The notes: a model not told the origin generated them from the letters alone. A stretch of DNA of 64,000 nt from Chloroflexota bacterium (GCA_022826725.1 JAJDUF010000022.1:1-64000), one strand, 5' to 3'. Shown: positions 25,442-34,738, counted from the first letter of the stretch. Numbers and translations: made by a program.

Positions 25442-25671
25442 CACAGAGTATTGGGCCTCACCCGCAGACCGTCACCAGGAGGCACTGGGGACTGTGGGAG
25501 AGTCACCATAGAAATCGCGGCACCCTTGCACATATCGCTTGATGTCCGCGCGTTCCTGCATTCTCCGGGGTGTGGTGGCACCGTGCCCAGCCTGACTGAC
25601 AGTCAGTTGCCGCGCCACCTCCTAGTGCCTACCTTGGTAACAAGGAAGCGGTACCGGAAGCTGCCGGGATT

Positions 25672-26820
25672 GTGGTGAGGAGCACGGTGGATATAGAGGC
25701 AGAGCTGCAAGCAATTGACCGGGAGACCCTAAATTCCCTTGTCCGGAAGGCCCTCGACAGCGACACTGTCGAGGTCACCGACTGGGAATACCACCCCATC
25801 AATAGCTATAGCGACAACCTCATGTATCGCTGGGCTGGCAAGGCACACGATCCGGGGGCCGGCCCTTCCTCCAGGGATGGGATTCCCTGGGCCATCATTC
25901 TCAAAATCGTATCGCAGCGGGCCGAGTTTGGCCCACGCGAGGCCCGGGCCTACCAGTCGGGATTGCTCGCCGCCCTGCCTGGGGGTATGGCGGCCCCGCG
26001 CTGTCTTGCCGTTGAGGAGCAGGCCGGATACGATTGGATGTGGCTGGAGGAGCTTACGGATCACGTGGGGCAGCCCTGGCCCTTGAATCGCTATCGGCTG
26101 GCTGCTCGCCACCTCGGCCGGTTTAACGGCGCCTACCTGACTAGCCGTCCCTTGCCCACCGACCCGTGGCTCAGTCGTGGGTTCTTGCGGGCGTGGGTCA
26201 CCCGACGTGCCACCTCCGCAGCCAAACTTCCCGGTATTCGGGAGCACCCGCTGGTGCATCGCGCGTTTCCACCGGCCGTTGCCGATGGCGTCTTGCGTCT
26301 CTGGCGGGACATGGACACACTGCTTGCCGCCCTCGATCAGCTACCGCAGACCTTGTGCCATCTGGATGCAAACCCGTCCAATCTGTTCGCCCGGCGAGGA
26401 GCCGACGGGCAGGAGCAGACAGTGGCAATTGACTGGGAATGTGTGGGCATTGCGCCGCTTGGGGCGGAGATGGTCGGACTCGTGTCGTCGGGCCTCTGGC
26501 GTGGCATGGTGGAGATGGCCGCGGCTCGGGAACTGGACGAGTTGGCCTTCGCCGGCTATCTCGTCGGACTGCGCGAGGCCGGCTGGCAGGGTGAGCCACG
26601 GATGGTGCGGTTCGGCTACACGGCGGCGTCGGCGCTACGCTATCTCCTGGCCTTTGCCGGGGGAACAATGAGCGCCGCGCTCCGTGAGCATCGCCATGCC
26701 CTGGAGGAGCAGCGGCATGGCCGGCCCATTCAGGAGATCATGGATCGTGAAGGCGAGTGGCGGCGTTTCCTGCTGGGCTTGGCGGACGAAGCGTGGGAAC
26801 TATTAGCTGTCGTCCGCTAG
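25672..26820 (+). CDS. Aminoglycoside-phosphotransferase-like kinase
   Basis: 382 residues with a GTG start at 25672 (a second GTG at 25687 has GAGGAG close by). The catalytic loop is LCHLDANPSNLF, which stands for the HxDxxxxN motif, and the metal-binding motif is AIDWECVGIAPLGAE (DxD-like Asp-Trp-Glu). The N-lobe has WAIILKIVSQRAEF, including the ATP-binding Lys. Members phosphorylate antibiotics, sugars or other small molecules; the substrate is unknown. It stands alone with about 230 bases of non-coding DNA before it, in which I see no gene. Confidence 0.8.
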   Translation: MVRSTVDIEAELQAIDRETLNSLVRKALDSDTVEVTDWEYHPINSYSDNLMYRWAGKAHDPGAGPSSRDGIPWAIILKIVSQRAEFGPREARAYQSGLLAALPGGMAAPRCLAVEEQAGYDWMWLEELTDHVGQPWPLNRYRLAARHLGRFNGAYLTSRPLPTDPWLSRGFLRAWVTRRATSAAKLPGIREHPLVHRAFPPAVADGVLRLWRDMDTLLAALDQLPQTLCHLDANPSNLFARRGADGQEQTVAIDWECVGIAPLGAEMVGLVSSGLWRGMVEMAAARELDELAFAGYLVGLREAGWQGEPRMVRFGYTAASALRYLLAFAGGTMSAALREHRHALEEQRHGRPIQEIMDREGEWRRFLLGLADEAWELLAVVR

Positions 26821-26933
26821 GCCGGCGGGTGGGGGCCAGCATCGCTACGCGGGCGCTCGGCTACCACCGTGCCGGCGCAGTTATGCTATACCTTAGATGC
26901 GAAGACTGACCACCGACTACAGGAGGAATACCG

Positions 26934-27458
26934 ATGGCCGTAGCAGAACGGGTTGGCGCAGTGACGCGGGGCGGTACACCTATCACGCTCTTGGGACGCG
27001 AGTTGCAGGTCGGCGACCAAGCGCCGGACTTTCTCTTGGTCAACACGGAAATGGGTGAAGTCAGCCTGGGTGATACCGGGTCGAAGGTGCGTATTGTGAG
27101 CCTCGTGCCTTCCATAGACACCGGAGTCTGCCACACCGAGACGGTCCGCTTTGACCAGGAAGCGGCCAAGCTGGACGACATTGATGTCATTACGGTCAGC
27201 ATTGACCTGCCCTTTGCACTCAAGCGCTGGGCGGATGCCGAGGGGGTGAGCAACCATACGCTCCTCTCTGCCTATCGCAATCCCCAGTTCGGCATTGACT
27301 ACGGCGTGACCATGGCGGACCTGCGCCTCCTCAGCCGCACCGTCCTGATCCTGGACGGGGACAACGTGATCCGCTATGCGAACTATCTGCCGGAAGTGGT
27401 CGCCGAGCCTGACTACGACGACGTGCTCGCGGCGGCCCAGCAGGTCGCAGCGGGCTAA
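26934..27458 (+). CDS. tpx: Thiol peroxidase (Tpx) lacking the resolving cysteine
   Basis: 174 residues from ATG 26934 behind AGGAGG. Tpx peroxiredoxin signature VPSIDTGVCHTETVRF carries the peroxidatic Cys66 with the preceding Thr. The segment corresponding to the Escherichia coli resolving-Cys region (RFCGAEG) reads KRWADAEGVSN, with Ala in place of Cys. The protein contains only one cysteine. It must therefore work as a 1-Cys enzyme, using an outside thiol, or form intermolecular disulfides. It removes hydroperoxides in the cytosol. Confidence 0.93.
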   Translation: MAVAERVGAVTRGGTPITLLGRELQVGDQAPDFLLVNTEMGEVSLGDTGSKVRIVSLVPSIDTGVCHTETVRFDQEAAKLDDIDVITVSIDLPFALKRWADAEGVSNHTLLSAYRNPQFGIDYGVTMADLRLLSRTVLILDGDNVIRYANYLPEVVAEPDYDDVLAAAQQVAAG

Positions 27459-27479
27459 CGAGCCGCTGTGCCGGCACTT

Positions 27480-27652
27480 ACCCCATCTCCCGGCCAGGGA
27501 CGGCTTGTTGTAGGGGCAACCCTTGTGGTTGCCCTCGTCCCCCCGCCGCGCGGGGGGGACATAGGGGAGCCACTCGCCCGCTACTCCAGCGCAAACGGGA
27601 ATCTACCCCTCTCTATCGCTCCGCGATGGAGAGGGGGCCAGGGGGTGAGGCG
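27480..27652. repeat. Interspersed repeat cluster between tpx and DUF2177
   Basis: Contains gtaggggcaacccttgtggt (a palindromic GGGGCAACC...GGTTGCCC type), cccccgccgcgcggggggga, and cccctctctatcgctccgcg with gatggagagggggccagggg. Also a cgcaaacgggaatctacc half-palindrome. No gene. Confidence 0.7.
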
Positions 27653-27682
27653 TCGTCGCCGGTCAACCTGTGGTGCAGAACG

Positions 27683-28141
27683 CTAGGCCCCGGCCCTACG
27701 CCGGCGCAGCGTGACGTAGGTGACAATCGTCGAAGTTATCAGGCTTAACAGCCCGCCGATGAGAATGTCTATGGGCACCAGAATAGCCGGCCAGGTGGCC
27801 ATCATCACAAAGATCGGCACGATGTAGGTGGCGTAAGCCGCGCAGCCCAGCACGAAACTGTTCTGCACCGCTCGGCGCAGGTTGTTCTCCTTGACTGCCG
27901 GTTCAATCGCCAGGTAGCTGTTGGCGAGCGCAATCAGCAAGAAGAATGCCAGCAACGCGAGGATCTCGTATCCACCCCACGTATCCGGCTGCTTTCCGAA
28001 TCTATCGAGGAGCGCGTCATTGCCGCTCGCCTCATAGAGGCTGCTGTACATGTTCAGCGCGATGGGCGAGACGTTCCACACTACATCAATGATCGCGTAC
28101 ACCAAAAACGCCGCTATGAACCTGACGTACTGCATACGCAC
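27683..28141 (-). CDS. DUF2177-family membrane protein
   Basis: 152 residues with four predicted transmembrane helices: RFIAAFLVYAIIDVVWNV, ILALLAFFLLIALANSYLAI, FVLGCAAYATYIVPIFVMM and ILIGGLLSLITSTIVTYVTL. The layout (Asp in the first helix, Tyr-Ala-Thr-Tyr in the third, Pro-x-Asp before the fourth) matches DUF2177. The loop of ~25 residues between helices one and two is longer than usual. Function unknown. It stands alone, convergent with tpx. Confidence 0.65.
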   Translation of the reverse strand: MRMQYVRFIAAFLVYAIIDVVWNVSPIALNMYSSLYEASGNDALLDRFGKQPDTWGGYEILALLAFFLLIALANSYLAIEPAVKENNLRRAVQNSFVLGCAAYATYIVPIFVMMATWPAILVPIDILIGGLLSLITSTIVTYVTLRRRRAGA

Positions 28142-28278
28142 CTCGCCCCCTGTTTAAGCTAGTTGGCCTGACGCCAGCCCTTATACCACCCGTGATACGG
28201 TCCGTCAAGCACAGGACCAGGGTCGGCAGACCAATCGTATGCTTGGCTCCATCGCGCCCGTCACTCCCGCCTCTCGCC

Positions 28279-28307
28279 CGTCATTCCCGCGAAAGCGGGA
28301 ATCCACG
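28279..28307. repeat. Short palindromic repeat
   Basis: cgtcattcccgcgaaagcgg followed by gaatccacg: a perfect member of the hairpin family also seen at 17019, 43052 and 63979. Confidence 0.85.
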
Positions 28308-28344
28308 TCCCCTCGTCGCAGCCGGCCGGCCAGTGGTGGGCCAC

Positions 28345-29391
28345 TCACCACCCCGCGGCCTCCGGCACGGCCACGAGCCGAAAGCCAATATCTACCGCCC
28401 CGTCGAGGGCCGGATGGCTCATCTTCGACCACAGGGTCGTATGGGTGACGCGGGCGAGGAAGCAGCCGCCCTGCATCGTGATGCGCGCGTTGCGATCCAC
28501 GCCTAGCTCGCCAAGCCGTGGTACCGTGGCTGCCCGCTCCGCGACCGGTCGCGCCTCGTGGGCCGCTGCGTTCGTGTAGTTCCAGACCCAGACGTTGCCC
28601 ACCATGTCGTAGAGGCCGCGCTCATTGGGCGGAAACGCCTGCACCGGCGAGGTCAGCGCATAGCCGTCGGCATATTGCTCGTGAATCCACGTGTGGTCGG
28701 CCAGTTCCGCGGTGCCGAAGTTCATCCGCCTGTCGAGATCGCAGAAGTCATTGCCCCAGGGAAAGGCACACACCTGATCTGCCAGCGCCGCCGGGCGGGC
28801 CGCCAGAATCCACTCCTCCTTGGTGGGTACCCGGCAGACGATACCCACCTTGTCGCTCACCCACGCGGCGAAGCTCATCGCGTCGAACCAGCTCACCTGT
28901 ACGACGGGATGCTCCGGCGCGCTCATAGGCCACGGCTGGCATTGGTAGCTGTTCGAAACCCCTTGCCGCCACTGTGCCCGCCGGTCAACGATCCAGCCCG
29001 TCTTATGCCGCTCGACCGTGGTCGTATACTGCGTCTCGTCCACAAAGACCTGAAACATCCCGTTGGTGATGATCGTCTCAGACATGTAATACCGATAGCT
29101 CACCATGACTCTGTTCTGCCGATGGACTTCGAGCATGTCGCGCCACCGCGCGAGGTCGTTGCTGCGGTTCGGAATGGCGATGATCCGGTCGCGGAGCGCT
29201 GCGTTCAGCCCGTCAATGTACGAACCCGGCTCCACTCTGATGAACTCGATATTCGGACCACCCGCAGCCAGCCCCACTGCGAACCGCCCCTCCGAGCAGA
29301 GGGCGGCGGTGTTCCGGTCGGAGCGTGCTAGACTCCGGAGCCGTGCAGACTCGTACAAGGCGGCTGCACGCAGGTACTCGTCGCGTGACAT
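28345..29391 (-). CDS. Formylglycine-generating-enzyme/SUMF1-like protein
   Basis: 348 residues from ATG 29391 (an upstream frame adds six codons). The SUMF1 fold is seen in PVVQVSWFDAMSFAAWVS, RVPTKEEWILAAR, FPWGNDF, GLYDMVGNVWVWN and the C-terminal DIGFRLV. True formylglycine-generating enzymes need two active-site cysteines near the C-terminus, usually in an RGGSW-C... context. Here the corresponding region reads MQGGCFLAR with a single Cys and no obvious second one, so it may be a non-catalytic or otherwise specialised relative. No sulfatase lies in the window. Divergent from the next gene with ~130 bases between. Confidence 0.78.
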   Translation of the reverse strand: MSRDEYLRAAALYESARLRSLARSDRNTAALCSEGRFAVGLAAGGPNIEFIRVEPGSYIDGLNAALRDRIIAIPNRSNDLARWRDMLEVHRQNRVMVSYRYYMSETIITNGMFQVFVDETQYTTTVERHKTGWIVDRRAQWRQGVSNSYQCQPWPMSAPEHPVVQVSWFDAMSFAAWVSDKVGIVCRVPTKEEWILAARPAALADQVCAFPWGNDFCDLDRRMNFGTAELADHTWIHEQYADGYALTSPVQAFPPNERGLYDMVGNVWVWNYTNAAAHEARPVAERAATVPRLGELGVDRNARITMQGGCFLARVTHTTLWSKMSHPALDGAVDIGFRLVAVPEAAGW

Positions 29392-29520
29392 GGCGCTTCC
29401 CTCATCCAAAATGACATTGGGACGGGCAGCCTCTCACTATAGAGTGAGTCGGCGCTGGCAATCTGTGGCCGCTCATGTAGCATTTGGCAGGGAGTATACG
29501 GACGTAAAGAGGAGTGACCG

Positions 29521-30291
29521 ATGCAGACCGAGCACGATACGCCGCCGCGGACCACGCGGTTCTCCGATGTCTGTGGCACGACGGATGAGTTGAAGCGGCT
29601 GCTCTACGAGGAGCCGGAGCGCGTCGCCGCCGCGCCGGCCATCCTGCGCGAGCTGGTGACGGACCAGCTCTATATGCTGGACCGGATGGAGCTGCGGCTG
29701 CGGGATTATCGGCAGTTGCGCGACGACGTAGCGAAGCTGCACCGTGCGCTGGACTCCATTGATCCGCCACGGCGCCCCGAGGCCGACCGAGCCGCCGCCG
29801 CGCTCCGGCCGCTGCTGGAGGACGACCAGCCGTTGGGTGAAGTGGAGACGACCGCCATCGTGGACTACGCCGAGCAAATCCGGTCGGTGGCCGGCCATCT
29901 GGAGCAGATTCTGCGTGCCCACATGGATGTAGCGCTGGCCCTTGTCGAGAGTTACGAGCGCGCGCGGGGCGGCCGGCCTTGGCCAGTGCCTGGCGCAGCA
30001 GCGGAGACTGATTCGGACGAGGCGCCGGCGATACCGAGCACTTGGGAGGCGTGGCTGCCCTCAGAGCCACACCGCGCACGGCTCGTGGACTTCCTGAGCA
30101 AGAGCCGCGCCTACGTCATCTGGCCGGACGGATCTGCCAACGGCCGCGGCGAACAACCCCTCGTGCAGTTCGAGGATGGCGGCTTGATGCCCATGTCCGA
30201 CGTGCGCTGGTCGGATGCCGTCCGCAACTTCTATCCCGCCAGCCAAGGCGAGTCACCGGTGCCAGCCAGACAGTACCGGGGCACATCATAG
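29521..30291 (+). CDS. Hypothetical acidic, helix-rich protein
   Basis: 256 residues from ATG 29521 behind GAGGAG. The first two thirds are helical and charged (ELKRLLYEEPERVAAAPAIL, LRDYRQLRDDVAKLHRAL). A disordered acidic linker (about residues 150-170) leads to a small C-terminal domain with SRAYVIWPDGSANG and LVQFEDGGLMPMSDVRWSD. I recognise no family. It is divergent from the SUMF1-like gene and followed 26 bases later by a serine hydrolase, possibly co-transcribed. Confidence 0.55.
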   Translation: MQTEHDTPPRTTRFSDVCGTTDELKRLLYEEPERVAAAPAILRELVTDQLYMLDRMELRLRDYRQLRDDVAKLHRALDSIDPPRRPEADRAAAALRPLLEDDQPLGEVETTAIVDYAEQIRSVAGHLEQILRAHMDVALALVESYERARGGRPWPVPGAAAETDSDEAPAIPSTWEAWLPSEPHRARLVDFLSKSRAYVIWPDGSANGRGEQPLVQFEDGGLMPMSDVRWSDAVRNFYPASQGESPVPARQYRGTS

Positions 30292-30317
30292 TCTTAGCCC
30301 GCGTACAGCCGTCGGTC

Positions 30318-31400
30318 ATGGATAGCCTCGCCGCGCGCCTGCGGCCCCTGCTGGTGGATGCCGCACGGCGCCGGATATTCCCCGGCGCGGTCGTGGCCGT
30401 GGCCAGTCGAGCCGGGCACACGAATATCGCCACTTCCGGTCACCTCACCTATGCCCCCGACAGTCCGGCAGTCGGCCCCCACACGATCTACGACATTGCA
30501 TCAATCACCAAGATTGTCACGCTCACGGCCACGCTGGTCCTCGCCAATGCCGGCCGCTTGCAGCTCGACTACCGGCTCGGCGATCTGCTCGACTGCGCTA
30601 CCTGCCGCAACGTCACTGTGCGGCAGGTGTTGGCCCACACCGCCGGGCTGCGGCTGTCCCTGCGCAGTCTCCAGGACCGGCCGCGGCCCGAGATCGAGGC
30701 CGCGATCCTTGCTGCCGGGCCGGTGACGGAACCGGGTGCCCGGTTCTACTACTCCAGCCAGGGCTACTATCTCTTGGGCAAGGTGCTGGAAGTGGTGTCC
30801 GGGCAGCGCCTCGCCGACTGCTTGCGGACGACCGTCCTCGGCCCGCTCGGTATGAACGCCACTACCTTTAACCCTCCCGCGGCGTGGCGGCAGCGCATTG
30901 CGCCGACCGAAGACGATCCCCGGCGGGGCGGCGTGGTGTGCGGCGTACCGCACGACGAAAGCACGTTCGCCCTCGGCGGGGTCGCCGGTCACGCCGGGCT
31001 ATTCTCGACCGCTGCGGACCTGCTCCAACTCGGTCGACTGTGGTTGCACGAGGGCACGGTTGGCGGGCAGCCCCTCATTGGGCGTGATCTGATCCGCGCG
31101 AGCATCGCGGACAATTTTCCCGCTGCCATCGGCGCTACGGGCTTCCGGGTGCAGCGGTTTGCGCTCGGCTGGGGGCTGGACGACCGCAATTACATCGGCT
31201 CCTTTACCTCGCCACGCGCCTATAGCCTGCTCGGCTTCACGGGACCGGCCCTCACGGTAGACCCGGAGGTGGGAGCCGTGATCGTCATTCTGAACAACCG
31301 CGTCCACCCCACGCGCGACGGTCCGAGCCGCGCCCGCTGTCACGCCGCCATCACCACGGCGGCACTACAATGGCTCTGTGGAGCGGACCATTGCCCCTAG
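30318..31400 (+). CDS. Serine hydrolase, beta-lactamase/penicillin-binding-protein fold
   Basis: 360 residues from ATG 30318; the frame starting at 30042 is antisense-overlap of the preceding gene and rejected. The nucleophile motif is ASITKIVT (Ser-x-x-Lys). The second motif, normally Tyr-x-Asn, reads FYYSSQGYYLLGKVLE, so Ser replaces Asn. Downstream GGVAGHAGLFSTAADLLQLG corresponds to the third-motif region (HxG). No signal peptide, so it is probably cytoplasmic, like many class-C-type esterases. Substrate unknown. Precedes the sugar-acid genes on the same strand. Confidence 0.83.
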   Translation: MDSLAARLRPLLVDAARRRIFPGAVVAVASRAGHTNIATSGHLTYAPDSPAVGPHTIYDIASITKIVTLTATLVLANAGRLQLDYRLGDLLDCATCRNVTVRQVLAHTAGLRLSLRSLQDRPRPEIEAAILAAGPVTEPGARFYYSSQGYYLLGKVLEVVSGQRLADCLRTTVLGPLGMNATTFNPPAAWRQRIAPTEDDPRRGGVVCGVPHDESTFALGGVAGHAGLFSTAADLLQLGRLWLHEGTVGGQPLIGRDLIRASIADNFPAAIGATGFRVQRFALGWGLDDRNYIGSFTSPRAYSLLGFTGPALTVDPEVGAVIVILNNRVHPTRDGPSRARCHAAITTAALQWLCGADHCP

Positions 31401-31457
31401 CGGTCTGTCAACATAGAGGAACGAATGCCGACAGGCGGCTACAAGGAGCAGTTGACT

Positions 31458-32378
31458 ATGGACGTTGCGCTACACGCCCCGGCCGATGACGCCGCTGCGC
31501 TGGCGGCCCGCTGCCGGCGCTTGGGGGTGCGCCACGTCTGCCTGAGCTTGGGCGCCGTGCCCGGCTCTACCGATACCGGCGTGCCCGACCGGGCCTACCT
31601 CCGGGGGTTTCTGCGCCGGCTGGCGGATGCTGGCGTAGAGGTGCCCGTTGCAATCGCCTGGTTTGGCAACGATCCTGACCTCGTGCTGCGGCCGGCGGCG
31701 CACCGGGCCGAGATCGTGGCCAAACTACGCACACTAGAAGTCCTCAGCGATGTCGGGATCGGCGCGCTGCTCCACTACGTGGATGTCGCGCAGTCGCCCG
31801 ACCCGGCCGACGATGACTGCTACTGGGACGGCTTGCTCGCCATCTTCCAGGAGCTGGTGCGCCAAGCCGAGGCCTGCGACGTGCGACTGGCCAACCACGC
31901 GATCTGGCGCTGCCTGCCCGACACGTTGCGCGGCGCGGCGCGGCGCGCGGGCGTGACCATGGCCGATTACCGCGCCTACCATCCGCACCCGTGGCGTGGA
32001 CCGTATCTCCTGAACTCGCACGAGCACATTATCCGCCTGCTCGCGGCGGTACCGAGTACGCACAACGGCGTCTGCTTCTGCACGGGAATGCACATCATGG
32101 GCGGTGACGTTCCGGCGCTCGTGGACACGTTCCGCGGCAAGGTGTACTACTCGCAAATGCGTGACGTGCGGGGTCGCTGGCCGGCCGCCGAGGAGGTCTT
32201 CCTCGGTACCGGGGACCTCGATTTCCCGGACATTCTGCGCCGGCTCGCTGCCGCCGGCTATCAGGGCACCATCGGGCCGGAGCACCTCGGCCCGCCCAGG
32301 CACCCCGGTGAAGACTTGGAAGCGGCGGCCGTCACCTTCTTGCAAGAGTCCCTGGCGTCGTCGCAGCAGCCCGGCTAG
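31458..32378 (+). CDS. Mannonate dehydratase-like TIM-barrel enzyme
   Basis: 306 residues from ATG 31458, chosen because AAGGAG lies nine bases upstream and the predicted product starts directly with the first strand; another ATG is at 31425. The C-terminal half has NGVCFCTGMHIMGGDVPAL and YYSQMRDVRG, like the UxuA signature NGxxFCxG, plus FLGTGDLDFPDIL and TIGPEHLGPPRHPGED. These hold metal-binding Cys/His. The protein is shorter than E. coli UxuA (394) by about 90 residues. The likely pathway is hexuronate breakdown, in keeping with the two oxidoreductases next door. The exact substrate is inference. Confidence 0.72.
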   Translation: MDVALHAPADDAAALAARCRRLGVRHVCLSLGAVPGSTDTGVPDRAYLRGFLRRLADAGVEVPVAIAWFGNDPDLVLRPAAHRAEIVAKLRTLEVLSDVGIGALLHYVDVAQSPDPADDDCYWDGLLAIFQELVRQAEACDVRLANHAIWRCLPDTLRGAARRAGVTMADYRAYHPHPWRGPYLLNSHEHIIRLLAAVPSTHNGVCFCTGMHIMGGDVPALVDTFRGKVYYSQMRDVRGRWPAAEEVFLGTGDLDFPDILRRLAAAGYQGTIGPEHLGPPRHPGEDLEAAAVTFLQESLASSQQPG

Positions 32379-32469
32379 TAGGTCTACGGGCCGGATATGA
32401 GGGCCTCCCGTCCTGGCCGCAAAGTGACACGCGCCGGTAGGATAGGCCAGCATTCGATGGAGGGCCACA

Positions 32470-33477
32470 ATGAGTCGTCTACGTGTCGCGGTGATCGGCG
32501 CCGGTAACATTGCCCAGCAGCATCTCCCCGTCCTTACCAACCACCCCGCGTGCGAGGTGGCCGTCCTCTGCGACGTCAACCCCGCCATGCTGGCCGAGAC
32601 GGCCGAGCGTTTCGGGATTGCCGAACGGGAAGAGTCCCCCGACGCGCTGCTCCGGCGCGACGATCTCGACGCCGTGTACGTCCTGGTCAGCGTGCTGCAT
32701 GTCGCCCGCGTGGCCAGCAAGTTCCTCGCCGCCGGGCTGCCTACCTTCCTGGAGAAGCCCCCCGGCATCTGCTCGGCCGATACCGGCCGCCTCGCCGAGC
32801 TGGCCGAGCAGCACGGCACGGTGGTGATGGTCGGCGTGAACCGGCGCTTCTACAGCAACAATCTGGCCGTGCGGGCGCGGATGGCCGAGTTGGGGCCGCT
32901 GGCGACGATCACGGTGGAGGCCCACGAGGACCAGTGGCGGCTCTACCAGCCCGACCGGCTGGCCAAGTTCACGCAGCTCGTGCGGCGGCGCTGGGCCTAT
33001 GCGAATGGCATCCATGCACTGGACCTGCTGCGCTTTTTCGGCGGCGAGGTGGCGGATATTCACGCCATCCGCTCGTCCTATCATTACGATTACCCCGATA
33101 GCTTCTCCGCCGTGCTGCGCTTTACCAGCGGCGCGCAGGGACGCGCCCTAGTGGACTGGTTTGCCCCGGCCGGCCATCGCTTCGAGCTGCGGACGGTGGG
33201 GGCGCGGGCCATGTCGGGCCACGGCTTCAACACCATCACTGTGAGCGTGCGCGATCAGCCGGACGAGCAGTTTGTATTGGACGAGCAGGACCGGCAGTAC
33301 AAAGCCGGCTTTTGGCGGCAGGCCACCGCGTTCTTGGAGGGCGCGCGCAGCGGCCGGCAGCCGCCGTTCCCCGCCGCCTCGCTCGCGGACGCCCACCGCA
33401 CGATGCAGATGATTGACGGCATCTGCCAGCTCTCGGCCGAGGTCGAGGAAGACCGCGAGCACTACCTACCCATGTAA
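32470..33477 (+). CDS. Gfo/Idh/MocA-family NAD(P)-dependent oxidoreductase (1)
   Basis: 335 residues from ATG 32470 behind GGAGGGCC. The N-terminal Rossmann fold starts LRVAVIGAGNIAQQHLP and is followed by FLEKPPGICSADTG, the EKP motif with the catalytic Lys. The C-terminal domain has RRWAYANGIHALDLLRFFGG with the His of the active site. It probably oxidises a sugar, inositol or similar substrate. It lies 90 bases after the mannonate-dehydratase-like gene and before a second family member. Confidence 0.87.
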   Translation: MSRLRVAVIGAGNIAQQHLPVLTNHPACEVAVLCDVNPAMLAETAERFGIAEREESPDALLRRDDLDAVYVLVSVLHVARVASKFLAAGLPTFLEKPPGICSADTGRLAELAEQHGTVVMVGVNRRFYSNNLAVRARMAELGPLATITVEAHEDQWRLYQPDRLAKFTQLVRRRWAYANGIHALDLLRFFGGEVADIHAIRSSYHYDYPDSFSAVLRFTSGAQGRALVDWFAPAGHRFELRTVGARAMSGHGFNTITVSVRDQPDEQFVLDEQDRQYKAGFWRQATAFLEGARSGRQPPFPAASLADAHRTMQMIDGICQLSAEVEEDREHYLPM

Positions 33478-33487
33478 CCCTGGATTT

Positions 33488-33648
33488 CGTCACTCCGGCT
33501 TTCGCCGGAGTCCAGGGGCCGGAGACTGGTCCCCCTATGGCCCCCCCGCAGCGCAGGGGGACGGCAGTTCCCTCCCCTGTCGGGATGGGGGAGGGCGAGG
33601 GTGGGGGCCAGGCCAGGGATGTGGATTGCGGCGGAAGCCGCAATGACG
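33488..33648. repeat. Repeat cluster between the two oxidoreductase genes
   Basis: cgtcactccggctttcgccg with gagtccagg (33488-33516), a ccctatggcccccccgcagc / cctcccctgtcgggatgggg G/C-run repeat (about 33525-33615), and ggattgcggcggaagccgca (33622-33648). Confidence 0.75.
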
Positions 33649-33661
33649 GATGGGGCCGACG

Positions 33662-34738
33662 ATGGTGACAGCGATGAGTGCAGCGGATCGGTGGCGGGTA
33701 GTGGTCTTCAGCGGCTGCGGGCACGGGGTCATCGCGCAGACGCTGGCGATCCACCCGCGGTTCGAGGTGGTCGCCGTGGCTGACGACGATGACCGCCCCG
33801 ATCAGCAGCACCGCCGCAACGAGAGCATGGCCCGCAGCCTCGGCGTCCCCTACTGCCGCGATGTCGCGGCGGCCGTCCGGCAGTTCCGACCGAAGGTGGC
33901 CTGCGTCTCTCCGGAGATCGAGCGGGCCGCCGATCTCAGCGTGCGGGCTGCCGCCGCCGGCCTCCACATCATCCAAGACAAGCCGATGGCGTCGAGCATC
34001 GCGGAGTGTGACCGGATCGTCGCGGCCGTCGAGCGCGCCGGCGTGCGGTATGCGTTGTGGAACCGCAACACGTTCCCGGCCATTGAGCACACCCGCCGCC
34101 TGCTCACGGCCGGCGCTATCGGCGAACCGACGGCCATCCACGTTGACTTCTACTTCGCCAAGGACGCCGGCGTGCTGATCGACTCCGACGAGCCGGAAGA
34201 GGTGCCGGCCGACTGGCGCGGTCACGGCGAGCTGACCGTCGAGGGGATCTATCCGCTCGCGTACATCCGCCATCTCTTGGGCGTCGAGGCGCGGCGCGTG
34301 TTCGCGCGGACAACGTCGCACTTCTTCCGCAAGCACGCCGCCCGTGGTCTGGAGGACCTGGCGACCGTGACCCTGGAGCTGGAGCGAGGGATCGTCGGAT
34401 CGCTCTGCATCGGCCGGATCGGGCGCGCCAGCCACGCCAACCTCGGCGAGCTGAAGCTGCACATCATGGGTTCCGCTGGCGCCATGGTCGTCTCCGAGCC
34501 ACGACCGGAGGTCGCCGTGTATACGCGCGGCCTCGCGCCGAGCGACTATCGCCACCGGCGCATCGGCGTGTACTATGAGCGCCGGCTGCTGGACGACTTT
34601 GCGTGTGCGCTTGACACCGGCAGCGATACGCTGTTGAACGCACGCGCCGGCCGGGCTATCGTGGCGACCGTGAACGCGGCCCTCGAATCCGGCCGGACGG
34701 GACGAGCAGTCGAGATACCGGGCCAGTACAGTGGGTAG
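33662..34738 (+). CDS. Gfo/Idh/MocA-family oxidoreductase (2)
   Basis: 358 residues; start uncertain among ATGs at 33650, 33662 and 33674, none with a clear ribosome-binding site because a repeat occupies the upstream DNA. The Rossmann part reads VVFSGCGHGVIAQTLAIHP, with Gly-Cys-Gly-His in the nucleotide loop, then IIQDKPMASSIAECD, where the usual Glu-Lys-Pro is Asp-Lys-Pro. GHGELTVEGIYPLAYIRHLLG supplies the C-terminal domain helix. Probably part of the same sugar or sugar-acid pathway as the preceding genes. Confidence 0.82.
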   Translation: MVTAMSAADRWRVVVFSGCGHGVIAQTLAIHPRFEVVAVADDDDRPDQQHRRNESMARSLGVPYCRDVAAAVRQFRPKVACVSPEIERAADLSVRAAAAGLHIIQDKPMASSIAECDRIVAAVERAGVRYALWNRNTFPAIEHTRRLLTAGAIGEPTAIHVDFYFAKDAGVLIDSDEPEEVPADWRGHGELTVEGIYPLAYIRHLLGVEARRVFARTTSHFFRKHAARGLEDLATVTLELERGIVGSLCIGRIGRASHANLGELKLHIMGSAGAMVVSEPRPEVAVYTRGLAPSDYRHRRIGVYYERRLLDDFACALDTGSDTLLNARAGRAIVATVNAALESGRTGRAVEIPGQYSG

